NCBI RefSeq assembly: GCF_000006945.2
Contig: NC_003197.2
Location: forward strand, 1,550,001-1,614,000
Length of the DNA stretch: 64,000 bases
Direction: 5' to 3'
Origin: Salmonella enterica subsp. enterica serovar Typhimurium str. LT2
Lineage (GTDB): Bacteria > Pseudomonadota > Gammaproteobacteria > Enterobacterales > Enterobacteriaceae
Of the stretch, positions 1-8,790 are shown piece after piece. How positions within the stretch are numbered: the first letter of the stretch is position 1; each line of letters begins with the position of its first letter. The notes under the pieces were generated by a model. The model ran no database searches. It saw only the letters and a program-made list of their open reading frames with translations, and was not told where the DNA came from. The position numbers and the translations under genes are program-made.

Positions 1-801
1 CATATTACGGGTTTCTGAATACATTGTGGCCAGATAGATATTATTAGCATCATATTTAGCGCCAACAGTCCATGCATCCGCTTTATCACCGCCAGCGGTA
101 GAGTAATTAACCTGACCATTAGTACGATCGGAAGTGGTATATGCCGCGCCGAAACTTACGCCCATACCCAGATCATAAGTTGATGAGATACCGAAGCCGT
201 CACCGTTAGCGTTCTTCACGTTACGATCGCCGCCGTTATTAGTGCCTTCCTGCTCATGAGAAACCTGGTTTTCATTGGCACCCTGATATTGCAACGCGAA
301 GTTCAGACCGTCTACCAGACCGAAGAAATCAGTGTTACGGTAGGTGGCCACGCCGTTAGCACGACCGGTCATGAAGTTGTCAGCGTAAGTGTAGGAGTCG
401 CCGCCGAACTCAGGCAGCATATCGGTCCAGCCTTCTACGTCGTACAGGACGCCGTAGTTACGACCATAGTCGAATGAGCCGTAGTCGCCGAATTTCAGGC
501 CGGCGAATGCCAGACGAGTCCAGGAATTAGCACCTTCGCCTTCGGTAGTGTTAGCCTGAACGTTATATTCCCACTGGCCGTAACCGGTCAGTTGGTCGTT
601 AATCTGTGTTTCGCCTTTAAAGCCGACACGCATATAGGTCTGATCGCCATCTTTAGAAGAGTCATCAGAGAAATAGTGCAGGCCGTCTACTTTCCCGTAA
701 AGGTCCAGTTTGTTGCCGTCTTTGTTATAAATTTCAGCGGCGTGTGCTGCGCCAGCAGCCAGCAGAGCCGGGATGACAAGTGCCAATACTTTTCTTTTCA
801 T
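1..801 (-). CDS. ompN: Outer membrane porin OmpN, 5' part (cut by window start)
   Basis: General porin of the OmpC/OmpF family, a trimeric 16-strand beta-barrel for small hydrophilic solutes. The first 267 codons are visible; the C-terminal third lies outside the window. A signal peptide (MKRKVLALVIPALLAAGAAHA) is followed by the mature start AEIYNKDGNKLDLYGK typical of the family. The constriction-loop signature (PEFGGDSY, MTGRANGVATYR) is present. The ATG at 801 has a good ribosome site (AAGGAT). It matches OmpN better than OmpC, OmpF or PhoE from recall of the loops. In E. coli ompN lies elsewhere, beside ydbK, so its place next to rstA is a Salmonella arrangement. A second porin of the family is at 56408. 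Confidence 0.9.
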   Translation of the reverse strand, partial: MKRKVLALVIPALLAAGAAHAAEIYNKDGNKLDLYGKVDGLHYFSDDSSKDGDQTYMRVGFKGETQINDQLTGYGQWEYNVQANTTEGEGANSWTRLAFAGLKFGDYGSFDYGRNYGVLYDVEGWTDMLPEFGGDSYTYADNFMTGRANGVATYRNTDFFGLVDGLNFALQYQGANENQVSHEQEGTNNGGDRNVKNANGDGFGISSTYDLGMGVSFGAAYTTSDRTNGQVNYSTAGGDKADAWTVGAKYDANNIYLATMYSETRNM

Positions 802-1280
802 TTTTTTATCCTTAAAAACTTAACTTATTTGCAAAAGATTGAACTTCTACAGATTCGTTGAATCAAAGGCATCCTAATCTGAATAATATTATTTCAGCAA
901 ATGCTAACTTTTCTTATATGTTATTAATTAATACAAAAGTTACTATCGGAAACGCATATATTTATGGTGAATATATTTGTTATTATGTATTCATGTATGT
1001 GATTTGTTTTATTTCACAATTTGCGAAAAAAGATGGCAATATAGCGGCGGGCAGACATTCTGTTATCAATTTTGTGAACTGGCTTCGAGTTTTTTTAATT
1101 TAACTTTCTTGAGCGAAAAAGACGTAATCATGAACCACAACGCAGAGAAAACGGTAATAAAGGGGCCGTTTCGACTAATAAAAATAGCATTCATGTATGC
1201 AATGTCTGTTTTTTGAACAGTGGCGGTGATGAGCATCGCCACTATGACTTGATAAAGGCAGGTAAAATCTGTCGGCTAAC
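802..1280. other. AT-rich intergenic region between rstA and ompN
   Basis: This 479-base stretch is strongly AT-rich and holds the ompN promoter and leader. ORFs of 79-81 codons occur on the plus strand, but they have no ribosome site, use atypical codons and resemble nothing I know. An inverted repeat (GTGGCG...CGCCAC, about 1220-1243) just downstream of rstA could end its transcript, although no T-run follows on the minus strand. No other feature was recognised. Confidence 0.6.
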
Positions 1281-2012
1281 TTATCCCGTCGTTTCGTCCC
1301 AGGCATGAGGGGCAAAAAGATAGCCTTTATTGCGAATGGTCTTTATACGATAGGGCTCAGCAGCGCTATCCAGCAGTTTCTTACGCAGGCGGGAAATCGC
1401 TACATCCACGCTGCGATCCAGACCATCATAATTGACGCCGCGCAGCGTTTTTAGCAACGCGTCGCGATCCATAATTTGTCCGGCGTGTGTCGCCAGTTCC
1501 CAGAGCAATTCAAAATCGGCGGTGGAGAGCGATATGAAATCGCCATTGAGCTGGACCGCCCGGTTAAGGGGATCGATGGTTAACGCGCCAAAACGCAGCG
1601 CTTTATGCGGCGTAAGCGCGCTCTCCTGAAGACTTTTTGCCTGTTGCGTTTGTTCGCTTTGCCGCAGGTGTAAGCGCAGACGCGCCAGCAAAACGGCCGG
1701 AGGCGTGGTTTTGAGGATGTAGTCGCAGGCGCCCATCTCCAGCGCCAGAATATGATTCATATCACTGTCCAGCGAGGTGAGCAGGACAATCGGGCCTTGC
1801 CAGCGGTGGCGTAAATCGCGACATATCGTCATGCCATCTTTACCTGGAAGCATAATATCCAGTAAAACCAGATCGGGCTGAGTGGTGAGGATAAGATCCT
1901 CCGCCCGGTCACCACGCGGCTCAACAATGACATCAATATCATGTTTCGCCAGATAAGCGGCAATGAGAGAACCCACTTCAGCGTCGTCTTCAACAAATAC
2001 AATGCGGTTCAT
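1281..2012 (-). CDS. rstA: Response regulator RstA
   Basis: OmpR/PhoB-type response regulator of 243 residues, partner of the sensor RstB. The receiver domain (about 1-120) has the acidic pair at residues 9-10, the phospho-acceptor Asp52 (LLDIMLPGKDG) and the conserved Thr/Ser and Lys further on. The C-terminal winged helix (about 145-240) ends RTIRNKGYLFAPHAW, close to E. coli RstA. RstA activates asr and represses csgD in enterics. It is monocistronic here: ompN lies downstream and ydgC upstream in the opposite direction, and rstB is not adjacent. A PhoP-box-like direct repeat upstream agrees with the known PhoP control of rstA. Confidence 0.95.
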   Translation of the reverse strand: MNRIVFVEDDAEVGSLIAAYLAKHDIDVIVEPRGDRAEDLILTTQPDLVLLDIMLPGKDGMTICRDLRHRWQGPIVLLTSLDSDMNHILALEMGACDYILKTTPPAVLLARLRLHLRQSEQTQQAKSLQESALTPHKALRFGALTIDPLNRAVQLNGDFISLSTADFELLWELATHAGQIMDRDALLKTLRGVNYDGLDRSVDVAISRLRKKLLDSAAEPYRIKTIRNKGYLFAPHAWDETTG

Positions 2013-2067
2013 ATTATAAATGGAGAATAGAAAACGCCAACATACACCGCCTCTGTTTTCCCTTCCA

Positions 2068-2084
2068 TAAATCTTTTCTAAACG
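2068..2084 (-). promoter_or_regulatory. PhoP-box-like direct repeat upstream of rstA
   Basis: Read on the minus strand, CGTTTA, five bases, then GATTTA. Each half matches the PhoP consensus (T/G)GTTTA at 5 of 6 positions with the expected 5-base spacer, about 56 bases upstream of the rstA start codon. PhoP control of rstA is established in E. coli and Salmonella; assigning this exact site is inference. Confidence 0.6.
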
Positions 2085-2138
2085 AGAGCGGTTCCGTTAT
2101 GCTACACGCTGTTGTTATTAGCGTGTTAAGGCAAGGTA

Positions 2139-2474
2139 ATGGGACTCGTGATTAAAGCTGCCCTGGGGGCGCTGGTCGTCGTATTGATTGGTCTGCTGTC
2201 AAAAACGAAAAATTATTATATCGCCGGATTAATTCCTCTGTTTCCAACGTTTGCGCTTATCGCGCACTATATCGTGGCCAGCGAGCGGGGCATCGACGCG
2301 ATGCGTACCACCATCGCCTTTAGCATGTGGTCGATCATTCCTTATTTCATTTATCTTGCAACGCTATGGTATTTCAGCGGCGTGATGCGCCTGCCCGTCG
2401 CGCTTGGCGGTGCGGTGGTCTGCTGGGGGCTAAGCGCGTGGCTGCTGATTTTTTGCTGGATTAAATGGCATTAA
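2139..2474 (+). CDS. ydgC: Inner membrane protein YdgC (GlpM family)
   Basis: Small integral membrane protein of 111 residues with four predicted hydrophobic helices and short polar loops. It matches the GlpM/YdgC family, named after a Pseudomonas protein linked to alginate production; the biochemical role in enterics is unknown. The ATG at 2139 has the ribosome site AAGGTAA. It diverges from rstA with a 126-base shared regulatory region and converges on ydgI, from which it is separated by a strong inverted repeat. Confidence 0.85.
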   Translation: MGLVIKAALGALVVVLIGLLSKTKNYYIAGLIPLFPTFALIAHYIVASERGIDAMRTTIAFSMWSIIPYFIYLATLWYFSGVMRLPVALGGAVVCWGLSAWLLIFCWIKWH

Positions 2475-2495
2475 TATTGGCAAAGACCGTGGTTT

Positions 2496-2529
2496 CCCCA
2501 TCGTAATACAGACGGATATTACGATGGGG
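2496..2529. terminator. Bidirectional hairpin between ydgC and ydgI
   Basis: Perfect 13-bp inverted repeat CCCCATCGTAATA / TATTACGATGGGG with an 8-base loop, placed between the stop codons of convergent ydgC and ydgI. It is probably a shared terminator; T-runs are weak on both sides. Confidence 0.65.
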
Positions 2530-2535
2530 AGGTTG

Positions 2536-3918
2536 TCAACCCACCAGCATCCACGTAGCCGGAACCGCCGCGACCAGCAATAAACCAATCAGCACGACTT
2601 CCTGACGATTTAACACGTTGTCATGCTTGTGCGTCCGACGCGCATACAGGAAAACCAGTAATCCAGGCGCGTACAGTACGACGGACAGCAGCAGGTGCAT
2701 GGGACCCGACGCGTATAACAACCATAAGCCATAAATACAGGCTCCGATACCGACCGCCCGATGGAGGGGACGTGTTGCAATCTTCAGCAGAAATGCGCCG
2801 ACCAGAAAGTAGGGCACCAGAATCATTTCTGACGCAATCGTCAATAGCGTGTTGTAGTCCGAACCGGTCAGCCAGATCAGCACCAGACAGATTTGCACAC
2901 AGATATTGGTGAGCCATAACGATGCAGAAGGCGCGCCTTGCGCATTTTGTCGCGCGAAGATGCCCGGGAAGGATTTATAGGCTGCCGCCAGAAATGGCAC
3001 CTCCGCCGCCATAATAGTCCAGCTTAGATAAGCCCCGCAGACAGACACAATCAGTCCCGCTGCAATAATAATTTCTCCCCACGGCCCCATCATTTTTACC
3101 ATTAGTCCGGCCATCGACGGGTTACGCATCTCCGCCAGTTCCGGACGCGCAAGAACGCCAAGAGAAAGCAGCGTGACCAGGAGATATATTCCCAGCGCCG
3201 CGAGGACCGCCAGTAGCGTGGCGCGGCCTACATCGCGTTTATTTTTCGCTCGGGCCGAGACGACGACGGCGCCTTCAACGCCAATAAACACCCACAGCGT
3301 AATAAGCATGGTGTTCTTGACCTGTTCCCATACGGGAATACCGAGTTCAACACCAGTGAAGTCCAGTGTGAAGGTATCCAGTTTGAACATCATGATAGCC
3401 AGCACAATAAACGCGCCGAGCGGCAACAGTTTCGCCAGAGTCGCGACCAGATTGATGCTGGCTGCCGTTTGTACGCCGCGCAGGATGAGGAAATGGACAA
3501 TCCAGAGCAAGACTGAAGCGCCGACAATAGCCTGCCAGGTATTACCGTCACCAAACAGACGCAAGGCAGGCGTATCGGTAAAGAAACTCAGCGCTGAAAA
3601 GACGATAACCAAATAGGATACGTTGGCGATGACCGCGCACAGCCAATAGCCCCAGGCAGAACAAAAGCCAATCAGTTCGCCGAAGCCTTCGCGGGCGTAA
3701 GTAAAGATACCGCCGTCAAGCTCGGAGCGAATGCGCGTAAGGATTAACATGGCGAATGCCAGTAAGAGTATCCCCACGCCGGTAATGGCCCAGCCAATTA
3801 ACAACGCAGCCGGACTGGCAACGGCGGCCATATTCTGGGGCAGACTGAAAACACCTGCGCCAAGCATTGAGCTTAAAACCAGCGCGGTCAGCGCGCTCAG
3901 TCCCAGTTTTTTTTCCAT
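2536..3918 (-). CDS. ydgI: Basic amino acid antiporter YdgI (ArcD/APC family)
   Basis: Polytopic transporter of 460 residues with about 12-13 hydrophobic segments. The N-terminal helix begins LTALVLSSMLGAGVFSLPQ, the substrate-binding signature of the amino acid-polyamine-organocation family. It is related to arginine/ornithine antiporters (ArcD) of the basic amino acid antiporter subgroup, so exchange of arginine, ornithine or lysine across the inner membrane is the likely role; the true substrate is not proven. No arginine deiminase genes lie nearby. It may share a transcript with nothing else: ydgH upstream is separated by a REP element. Confidence 0.8.
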   Translation of the reverse strand: MEKKLGLSALTALVLSSMLGAGVFSLPQNMAAVASPAALLIGWAITGVGILLLAFAMLILTRIRSELDGGIFTYAREGFGELIGFCSAWGYWLCAVIANVSYLVIVFSALSFFTDTPALRLFGDGNTWQAIVGASVLLWIVHFLILRGVQTAASINLVATLAKLLPLGAFIVLAIMMFKLDTFTLDFTGVELGIPVWEQVKNTMLITLWVFIGVEGAVVVSARAKNKRDVGRATLLAVLAALGIYLLVTLLSLGVLARPELAEMRNPSMAGLMVKMMGPWGEIIIAAGLIVSVCGAYLSWTIMAAEVPFLAAAYKSFPGIFARQNAQGAPSASLWLTNICVQICLVLIWLTGSDYNTLLTIASEMILVPYFLVGAFLLKIATRPLHRAVGIGACIYGLWLLYASGPMHLLLSVVLYAPGLLVFLYARRTHKHDNVLNRQEVVLIGLLLVAAVPATWMLVG

Positions 3919-4094
3919 TGGTATCCAGCTATAAAAATGAAATTGGAAGAATAATTATTATGGCAAAACGCATAAAAATGGTGAAAGCCACTAAGGCGCG
4001 GGATTTTACGGAGAGAAGGGACCGCATGCAACGGCCTGGATAAGATTTATCGCCAAAAAAGCGAAAAGTGAGATTCATCGCGATATTTGACGGA

Positions 4095-4205
4095 ACTGGC
4101 ATCCCGCGAGAAAGTGCCGGATGGCGGCTTATCAGGCCTGCCGTTGAACGATCGTGTAGGCCTGATAAGGCAGGTATGCCGCCATCCGGCGAGAAAGCCT
4201 GATGG
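4095..4205. repeat. REP/BIME element between ydgH and ydgI
   Basis: Two inverted palindromic units, GCCGGATGGCGGCTTATCAG and its near-reverse complement TATGCCGCCATCCGGC, flank a stretch containing TAGGCCTGATAAGGC. This is the form of an enterobacterial repetitive extragenic palindrome pair (BIME). It lies just 3' of ydgH, where it can stabilise mRNA ends or bind gyrase or IHF. Confidence 0.85.
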
Positions 4206-4216
4206 CGACGCGCGCC

Positions 4217-5161
4217 TTATTTATAGAGGTCGGCGCTGATGGTGATGTTATTACCGCGCTCCTGCCACTGACGCGTAATATGATAATACTTAGCGCCTTT
4301 CTTCGCCGCGCGTTTGGCGACCTGATAGGAGATTTCTGTCATATTGCCGTAGTTGCCGGTGAACTTAACGCTGTCGAAAGGCACCATCATCGCAGCCGTC
4401 GCTTTATTCAGCTCCTCAACTTTTGTGCCATCCGGAAGTGTGACAGTGTAACGTCCGCCTTTGGAGGATTGCGTTTCGAAGAAACGGCCTACTTCGGCGC
4501 TCGGCGAGGCTGACGTGGCGACGCCTGGAATTTCGACTTTCTTCGCAGCTTCGCCGCCCTGAGCCAGCGCGGCGCGGCCAGCTTCAGAGTCTGCCGGAAT
4601 AGCGTCCGGGCTCTGGACGATGCGTTTTTTCGCATCTTGTTTATAGATAAATGCAGTGATGCGCTGGTTTCCGCCCTGATTCGCATCTATCTGACGAACA
4701 ATATAGAAAGCGTATGCGCCTTTTTGTTTCGCCGCTTTCGTAATGGCATCGTTAACTTCCGGCTGGCTACGGTAGAAGCCCTGAACGGTGACGGTGTCAT
4801 ACGGTTCTAATTGTACGGCCTGGTCTTTCGGTAATTCCACGATGCCATTAATGACACGATTTTTGGGCGCGTCGGCTTTCGGCGCGTCGGCTTTATACAC
4901 GTCCGCCACAACACGCCAGTTACCACTGTTGCCGAACTCCGAGGTGTCGACAACATAGAAGGAGGCTGCGCCTTCTTTATCTGCGCGGCGGGACACGGCG
5001 GAGACCGCATCGCCAATAGCATTAAAACGACCGGTAATAACGATGCGGTCATAAGGTTTTAGTGCAGCCGCTTGCTCCGGCGTCAGTTCTGTTGCTGCAT
5101 GGACAGAAAAAGCAGCCGCAGAAAGCAGAGCCGACGCCAGGAGAGTGTTCTTAAGCTTCAT
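4217..5161 (-). CDS. ydgH: Periplasmic protein YdgH with three DUF1471 (YhcN/BhsA) domains
   Basis: Exported protein of 314 residues. The first 22 residues (MKLKNTLLASALLSAAAFSVHA) form a Sec signal peptide. Three repeats of the small BhsA/McbA/YhcN fold follow, each recognised by a block such as FYVVDTSEFGNSGNWRVVADVYK, AFYIVRQIDANQGG..ITAFIYK and YYHITRQW..ITISADLYK near residues 70-110, 140-175 and 270-314. Family members are small stress-induced envelope proteins affecting biofilm and acid or peroxide response; YdgH is the three-domain form. A precise function is unknown. It is divergent from pntA across 526 bases. Confidence 0.88.
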   Translation of the reverse strand: MKLKNTLLASALLSAAAFSVHAATELTPEQAAALKPYDRIVITGRFNAIGDAVSAVSRRADKEGAASFYVVDTSEFGNSGNWRVVADVYKADAPKADAPKNRVINGIVELPKDQAVQLEPYDTVTVQGFYRSQPEVNDAITKAAKQKGAYAFYIVRQIDANQGGNQRITAFIYKQDAKKRIVQSPDAIPADSEAGRAALAQGGEAAKKVEIPGVATSASPSAEVGRFFETQSSKGGRYTVTLPDGTKVEELNKATAAMMVPFDSVKFTGNYGNMTEISYQVAKRAAKKGAKYYHITRQWQERGNNITISADLYK

Positions 5162-5687
5162 AAAAATAATCCTTCGCCTTGCGCAAACCAGGTACTGGTA
5201 TTGTTATTGACTAGAAACGTGGCTGATTATTGCATTTAAACCATATGGATGTCTGCGGGATTTTTCACGCATCGTGTCATGTATCCTATCTTTGATGATA
5301 ACATTTGCCGATATGTCGAAAAAAACGGCGTCCGGGCGGCTAAGCTAATGAAGCGCATAAATTTAATAAGTTAATTTAATGTTAATTTCTTGATCGCGCC
5401 AGGGGTTTAATGATGTTTTGCTGTCAAATTTGAGCGAATTATCAGCCCTCGCAGGCCATTTTCAAGGCATTATGGCTGCTTAGCGGCTGAATCGTTCATG
5501 TTTTGCAAATTTGATAAAAAATTCTGTTTTTTGGCGCTAGATCACAGGCGTTATTTTCAGTAGGTTATAGAGAGTTTGTAACGGTTTTATTCTGCTGGGG
5601 TAACATTTACCTCAAACGCGGGCAGGCGTACGCTTCTCGCGCTTACTGACAAACCATCATCAAAAATATCGATGGAAGGGAACATTT
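5162..5687. other. Divergent regulatory region ydgH / pntA
   Basis: This 526-base region is AT-rich with no convincing ORF. It should hold promoters for ydgH (minus) and pntA (plus). The pntA start is preceded by the ribosome site GGAAGGGA. No operator could be assigned with confidence. Confidence 0.6.
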
Positions 5688-7217
5688 ATGCGAATTGGCA
5701 TACCAAAAGAGCGGTTACCCAATGAAACCCGTGTCGCTGCGACGCCGAAAACGGTAGAGCAGCTACTGAAGCTGGGGTTTAGCGTCGCTATCGAAAGCGG
5801 GGCGGGTCAACTGGCAAGTTTTGACGACAAAGCGTTTGCGCAGGCTGGCGCGGATATTGTAGACGGCAATGCTATCTGGCAGTCGGAAATTATTCTCAAG
5901 GTTAATGCGCCTGAAGAAGAGGAAATCGCTTTACTGAACCCCGGAACTACGCTGGTCAGTTTTATCTGGCCTGCGCAAAATCCTGGGTTAATGGAGAAAC
6001 TTGCCGAACGTAAGGTTACGGTGATGGCGATGGACTCCGTGCCGCGTATTTCCCGCGCGCAGTCGCTCGACGCGTTAAGCTCAATGGCGAATATCGCGGG
6101 TTATCGCGCCATTGTAGAGGCCGCGCATGAATTTGGGCGCTTCTTTACCGGGCAAATCACCGCCGCCGGGAAAGTGCCGCCGGCGAAGGTGATGGTGATT
6201 GGCGCGGGCGTAGCCGGTCTTGCGGCTATCGGCGCGGCAAACAGCCTGGGGGCGATTGTCCGCGCGTTTGACACTCGTCCTGAAGTCAAAGAGCAGGTCC
6301 AGAGTATGGGGGCTGAGTTCCTCGAACTGGATTTTAAAGAGGAAGCCGGTAGCGGCGATGGTTACGCCAAAGTGATGTCCGAGGCGTTTATCAAAGCGGA
6401 AATGGCGCTCTTTGCCGCCCAGGCCAAAGAGGTCGATATCATCGTTACCACCGCGTTGATTCCGGGCAAACCAGCGCCGAAGCTGATTACCCGCGATATG
6501 GTCGATTCTATGAAGGCCGGCAGCGTGATTGTCGACCTGGCCGCGCAGAATGGCGGTAACTGCGAATATACCGTCGCCAATCAGGTTGTGACGACGGACA
6601 ATGGCGTGAAAGTAATTGGCTACACCGATCTACCGGGGCGTTTGCCGACGCAGTCATCCCAACTTTATGGCACCAACCTGGTTAATCTGCTGAAGCTGCT
6701 GTGCAAAGAGAAAGACGGCAATATTGACGTGGATTTTGACGATGTCGTGATCCGTGGCGTGACGGTGATTCGCGACGGCGACATTACCTGGCCTGCGCCG
6801 CCAATCCAGGTTTCCGCGCAGCCACAGGCCGCGCCTAAAGCAGCACCTGCGCCAAAAGAGCCGGAAAAGCCCACTTCACCCTGGCGGAAGTATGCGTTAA
6901 TGGCGCTGGCGATCATTCTTTTTGGCTGGCTGGCCGATGTCGCGCCAAAAGAGTTCCTCGGCCATTTTACCGTGTTTGCGCTCGCCTGCGTGGTTGGTTA
7001 TTACGTGGTGTGGAACGTGTCTCATGCGCTTCATACGCCATTAATGTCGGTGACCAACGCAATTTCAGGGATTATTGTTGTCGGGGCATTATTGCAAATT
7101 GGTCAGGGCGGCTGGGTCAGCTTCCTGAGCTTTATCGCGGTGCTTATCGCCAGCATTAATATTTTCGGTGGCTTCACCGTGACTCAGCGTATGCTGAAAA
7201 TGTTCCGGAAAAACTAA
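5688..7217 (+). CDS. pntA: NAD(P) transhydrogenase subunit alpha PntA
   Basis: Alpha subunit (509 residues) of the proton-translocating transhydrogenase, which uses the proton gradient to reduce NADP+ with NADH. The N-terminal NAD(H)-binding domain I is of alanine-dehydrogenase type and carries the nucleotide motif GAGVAG at residues 172-177 after VMVI. A proline/alanine-rich linker (about 375-400) leads to the C-terminal membrane segment with about four helices. Length equals the enteric form. It is the first gene of pntAB, 10 bases before pntB. Confidence 0.98.
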   Translation: MRIGIPKERLPNETRVAATPKTVEQLLKLGFSVAIESGAGQLASFDDKAFAQAGADIVDGNAIWQSEIILKVNAPEEEEIALLNPGTTLVSFIWPAQNPGLMEKLAERKVTVMAMDSVPRISRAQSLDALSSMANIAGYRAIVEAAHEFGRFFTGQITAAGKVPPAKVMVIGAGVAGLAAIGAANSLGAIVRAFDTRPEVKEQVQSMGAEFLELDFKEEAGSGDGYAKVMSEAFIKAEMALFAAQAKEVDIIVTTALIPGKPAPKLITRDMVDSMKAGSVIVDLAAQNGGNCEYTVANQVVTTDNGVKVIGYTDLPGRLPTQSSQLYGTNLVNLLKLLCKEKDGNIDVDFDDVVIRGVTVIRDGDITWPAPPIQVSAQPQAAPKAAPAPKEPEKPTSPWRKYALMALAIILFGWLADVAPKEFLGHFTVFALACVVGYYVVWNVSHALHTPLMSVTNAISGIIVVGALLQIGQGGWVSFLSFIAVLIASINIFGGFTVTQRMLKMFRKN

Positions 7218-7227
7218 GGGGTAACAC

Positions 7228-8616
7228 ATGTCTGGAGGATTAGTTACAGCTGCATACATTGTTGCCGCGATCCTGTTTATTTTCAGTCTTGCCGGGCTTT
7301 CAAAGCATGAAACGTCCCGCCAGGGGAATAACTTCGGTATTGCCGGGATGGCGATCGCGTTGCTGGCGACCATTTTCGGGCCGGATACCGGCAACGTGGC
7401 ATGGATTCTGGTCGCCATGATTATTGGCGGCGCGATTGGCATCCGCATGGCGAAAAAAGTTGAGATGACCGAGATGCCGGAGCTGGTCGCGATTCTGCAC
7501 AGTTTCGTGGGCCTGGCGGCGGTACTGGTTGGCTTTAACAGCTATCTGTACCATGACGCCAGTCTGGCGCCGGTGCTGGTGAATATTCATCTGACCGAAG
7601 TCTTCCTCGGTATCTTTATTGGCGCAGTCACTTTCACTGGATCGATCGTAGCGTTTGGTAAACTGCGCGGCAAAATCTCTTCTAAGCCGTTGATGTTGCC
7701 TAACCGTCACAAAATGAACCTGGCGGCGCTGGTTGTTTCTTTCCTGTTGCTGCTGGTTTTTGTTCGTACCGAAAGCGTGGGTCTACAGGTTCTGGCGCTA
7801 CTGCTGATGACCATTATCGCGCTGGCGTTTGGTTGGCATCTGGTCGCTTCTATCGGCGGGGCGGACATGCCGGTGGTTGTTTCAATGCTGAACTCCTATT
7901 CCGGTTGGGCTGCCGCGGCGGCTGGCTTCATGTTGAGCAACGATTTGCTGATTGTGACCGGCGCGCTGGTCGGTTCGTCAGGCGCGATCCTGTCTTACAT
8001 TATGTGTAAAGCGATGAACCGCTCTTTCATCAGCGTTATTGCTGGTGGGTTCGGTACTGACGGCTCCTCAACGGGCGACGATCAGGAAGCTGGCGAACAT
8101 CGCGAAATCACGGCGGAAGAGACCGCTGAGATGCTGAAAAACTCCCACTCCGTCATTATTACGCCGGGGTATGGGATGGCGGTAGCGCAGGCGCAGTATC
8201 CGGTGGCGGAAATCACCGAAAAACTGCGCGCGCGCGGGATCAACGTGCGTTTCGGCATTCATCCGGTGGCGGGTCGCCTGCCGGGGCATATGAACGTGCT
8301 GTTGGCGGAGGCGAAAGTGCCTTATGACATCGTGCTGGAGATGGACGAGATCAATGATGATTTCGCCGATACCGATACCGTGCTGGTGATTGGCGCGAAC
8401 GATACGGTGAACCCGGCGGCGCAAGACGATCCCCGCAGCCCGATCGCCGGTATGCCGGTTCTCGAAGTGTGGAAAGCACAGAATGTCGTGGTCTTTAAGC
8501 GTTCAATGAATACCGGTTATGCTGGTGTGCAGAACCCGCTGTTCTTTAAAGAGAATACGCAAATGCTGTTTGGCGATGCCAAAGCCAGCGTGGATGCGAT
8601 TCTGAAAGCGCTTTAA
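7228..8616 (+). CDS. pntB: NAD(P) transhydrogenase subunit beta PntB
   Basis: Beta subunit of 462 residues. About eight or nine membrane helices (1-260) form most of the proton channel (domain II). The C-terminal domain III (about 290-462) binds NADP(H), with the motif GYGMAVAQAQ and the downstream IGANDTVNPAA and KRSMNTGY segments. The ribosome site GGGGTAA lies between the pntA stop and this ATG, so the two genes form one transcript ended by a terminator at 8633. Confidence 0.98.
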   Translation: MSGGLVTAAYIVAAILFIFSLAGLSKHETSRQGNNFGIAGMAIALLATIFGPDTGNVAWILVAMIIGGAIGIRMAKKVEMTEMPELVAILHSFVGLAAVLVGFNSYLYHDASLAPVLVNIHLTEVFLGIFIGAVTFTGSIVAFGKLRGKISSKPLMLPNRHKMNLAALVVSFLLLLVFVRTESVGLQVLALLLMTIIALAFGWHLVASIGGADMPVVVSMLNSYSGWAAAAAGFMLSNDLLIVTGALVGSSGAILSYIMCKAMNRSFISVIAGGFGTDGSSTGDDQEAGEHREITAEETAEMLKNSHSVIITPGYGMAVAQAQYPVAEITEKLRARGINVRFGIHPVAGRLPGHMNVLLAEAKVPYDIVLEMDEINDDFADTDTVLVIGANDTVNPAAQDDPRSPIAGMPVLEVWKAQNVVVFKRSMNTGYAGVQNPLFFKENTQMLFGDAKASVDAILKAL

Positions 8617-8632
8617 TCTTTTAAACGTGCGG

Positions 8633-8655
8633 CGGCCTCTTCGGAGGCCGTTTTT
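8633..8655 (+). terminator. Rho-independent terminator of pntAB
   Basis: Stem CGGCCTC / GAGGCCG closed by a TTCG tetraloop and followed by TTTTT, 17 bases after the pntB stop. This is a canonical intrinsic terminator. Confidence 0.93.
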
Positions 8656-8664
8656 ATACACTTC

Positions 8665-8775
8665 ATCCTTTACGCTGCCTCTTTGTTGGCTGCACTCAGA
8701 AACCCCGGTCACATCGTTATCTATGCTCCCGGGGATTTCTTCCCTTGCCGCCGCGATGCATCTTGAATGATTTTG
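8665..8775. repeat. Possible dispersed intergenic element 3' of pntB
   Basis: The stretch contains the inverted repeat CCCCGG ... CCGGGG (about 8703-8735) and the phrase CCCTTGCCGCCGCGATGCA then TCTTGAATGATTT. From memory it resembles a family of roughly 100-bp imperfect repeats found between genes in E. coli and Salmonella. A genome-wide search was not possible, so the assignment is tentative. Confidence 0.35.
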
Positions 8776-8790
8776 TGTATGTATTGCATT

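Noticed and set aside
802..1280. MicC small RNA next to ompN
   Set aside because: In E. coli micC lies beside ompN, but none of the MicC sequence I recall was found in this gap.
4095..4205. CRISPR-like repeat
   Set aside because: The two units are inverted REP palindromes; there are no regularly spaced direct repeats or cas genes in the window.
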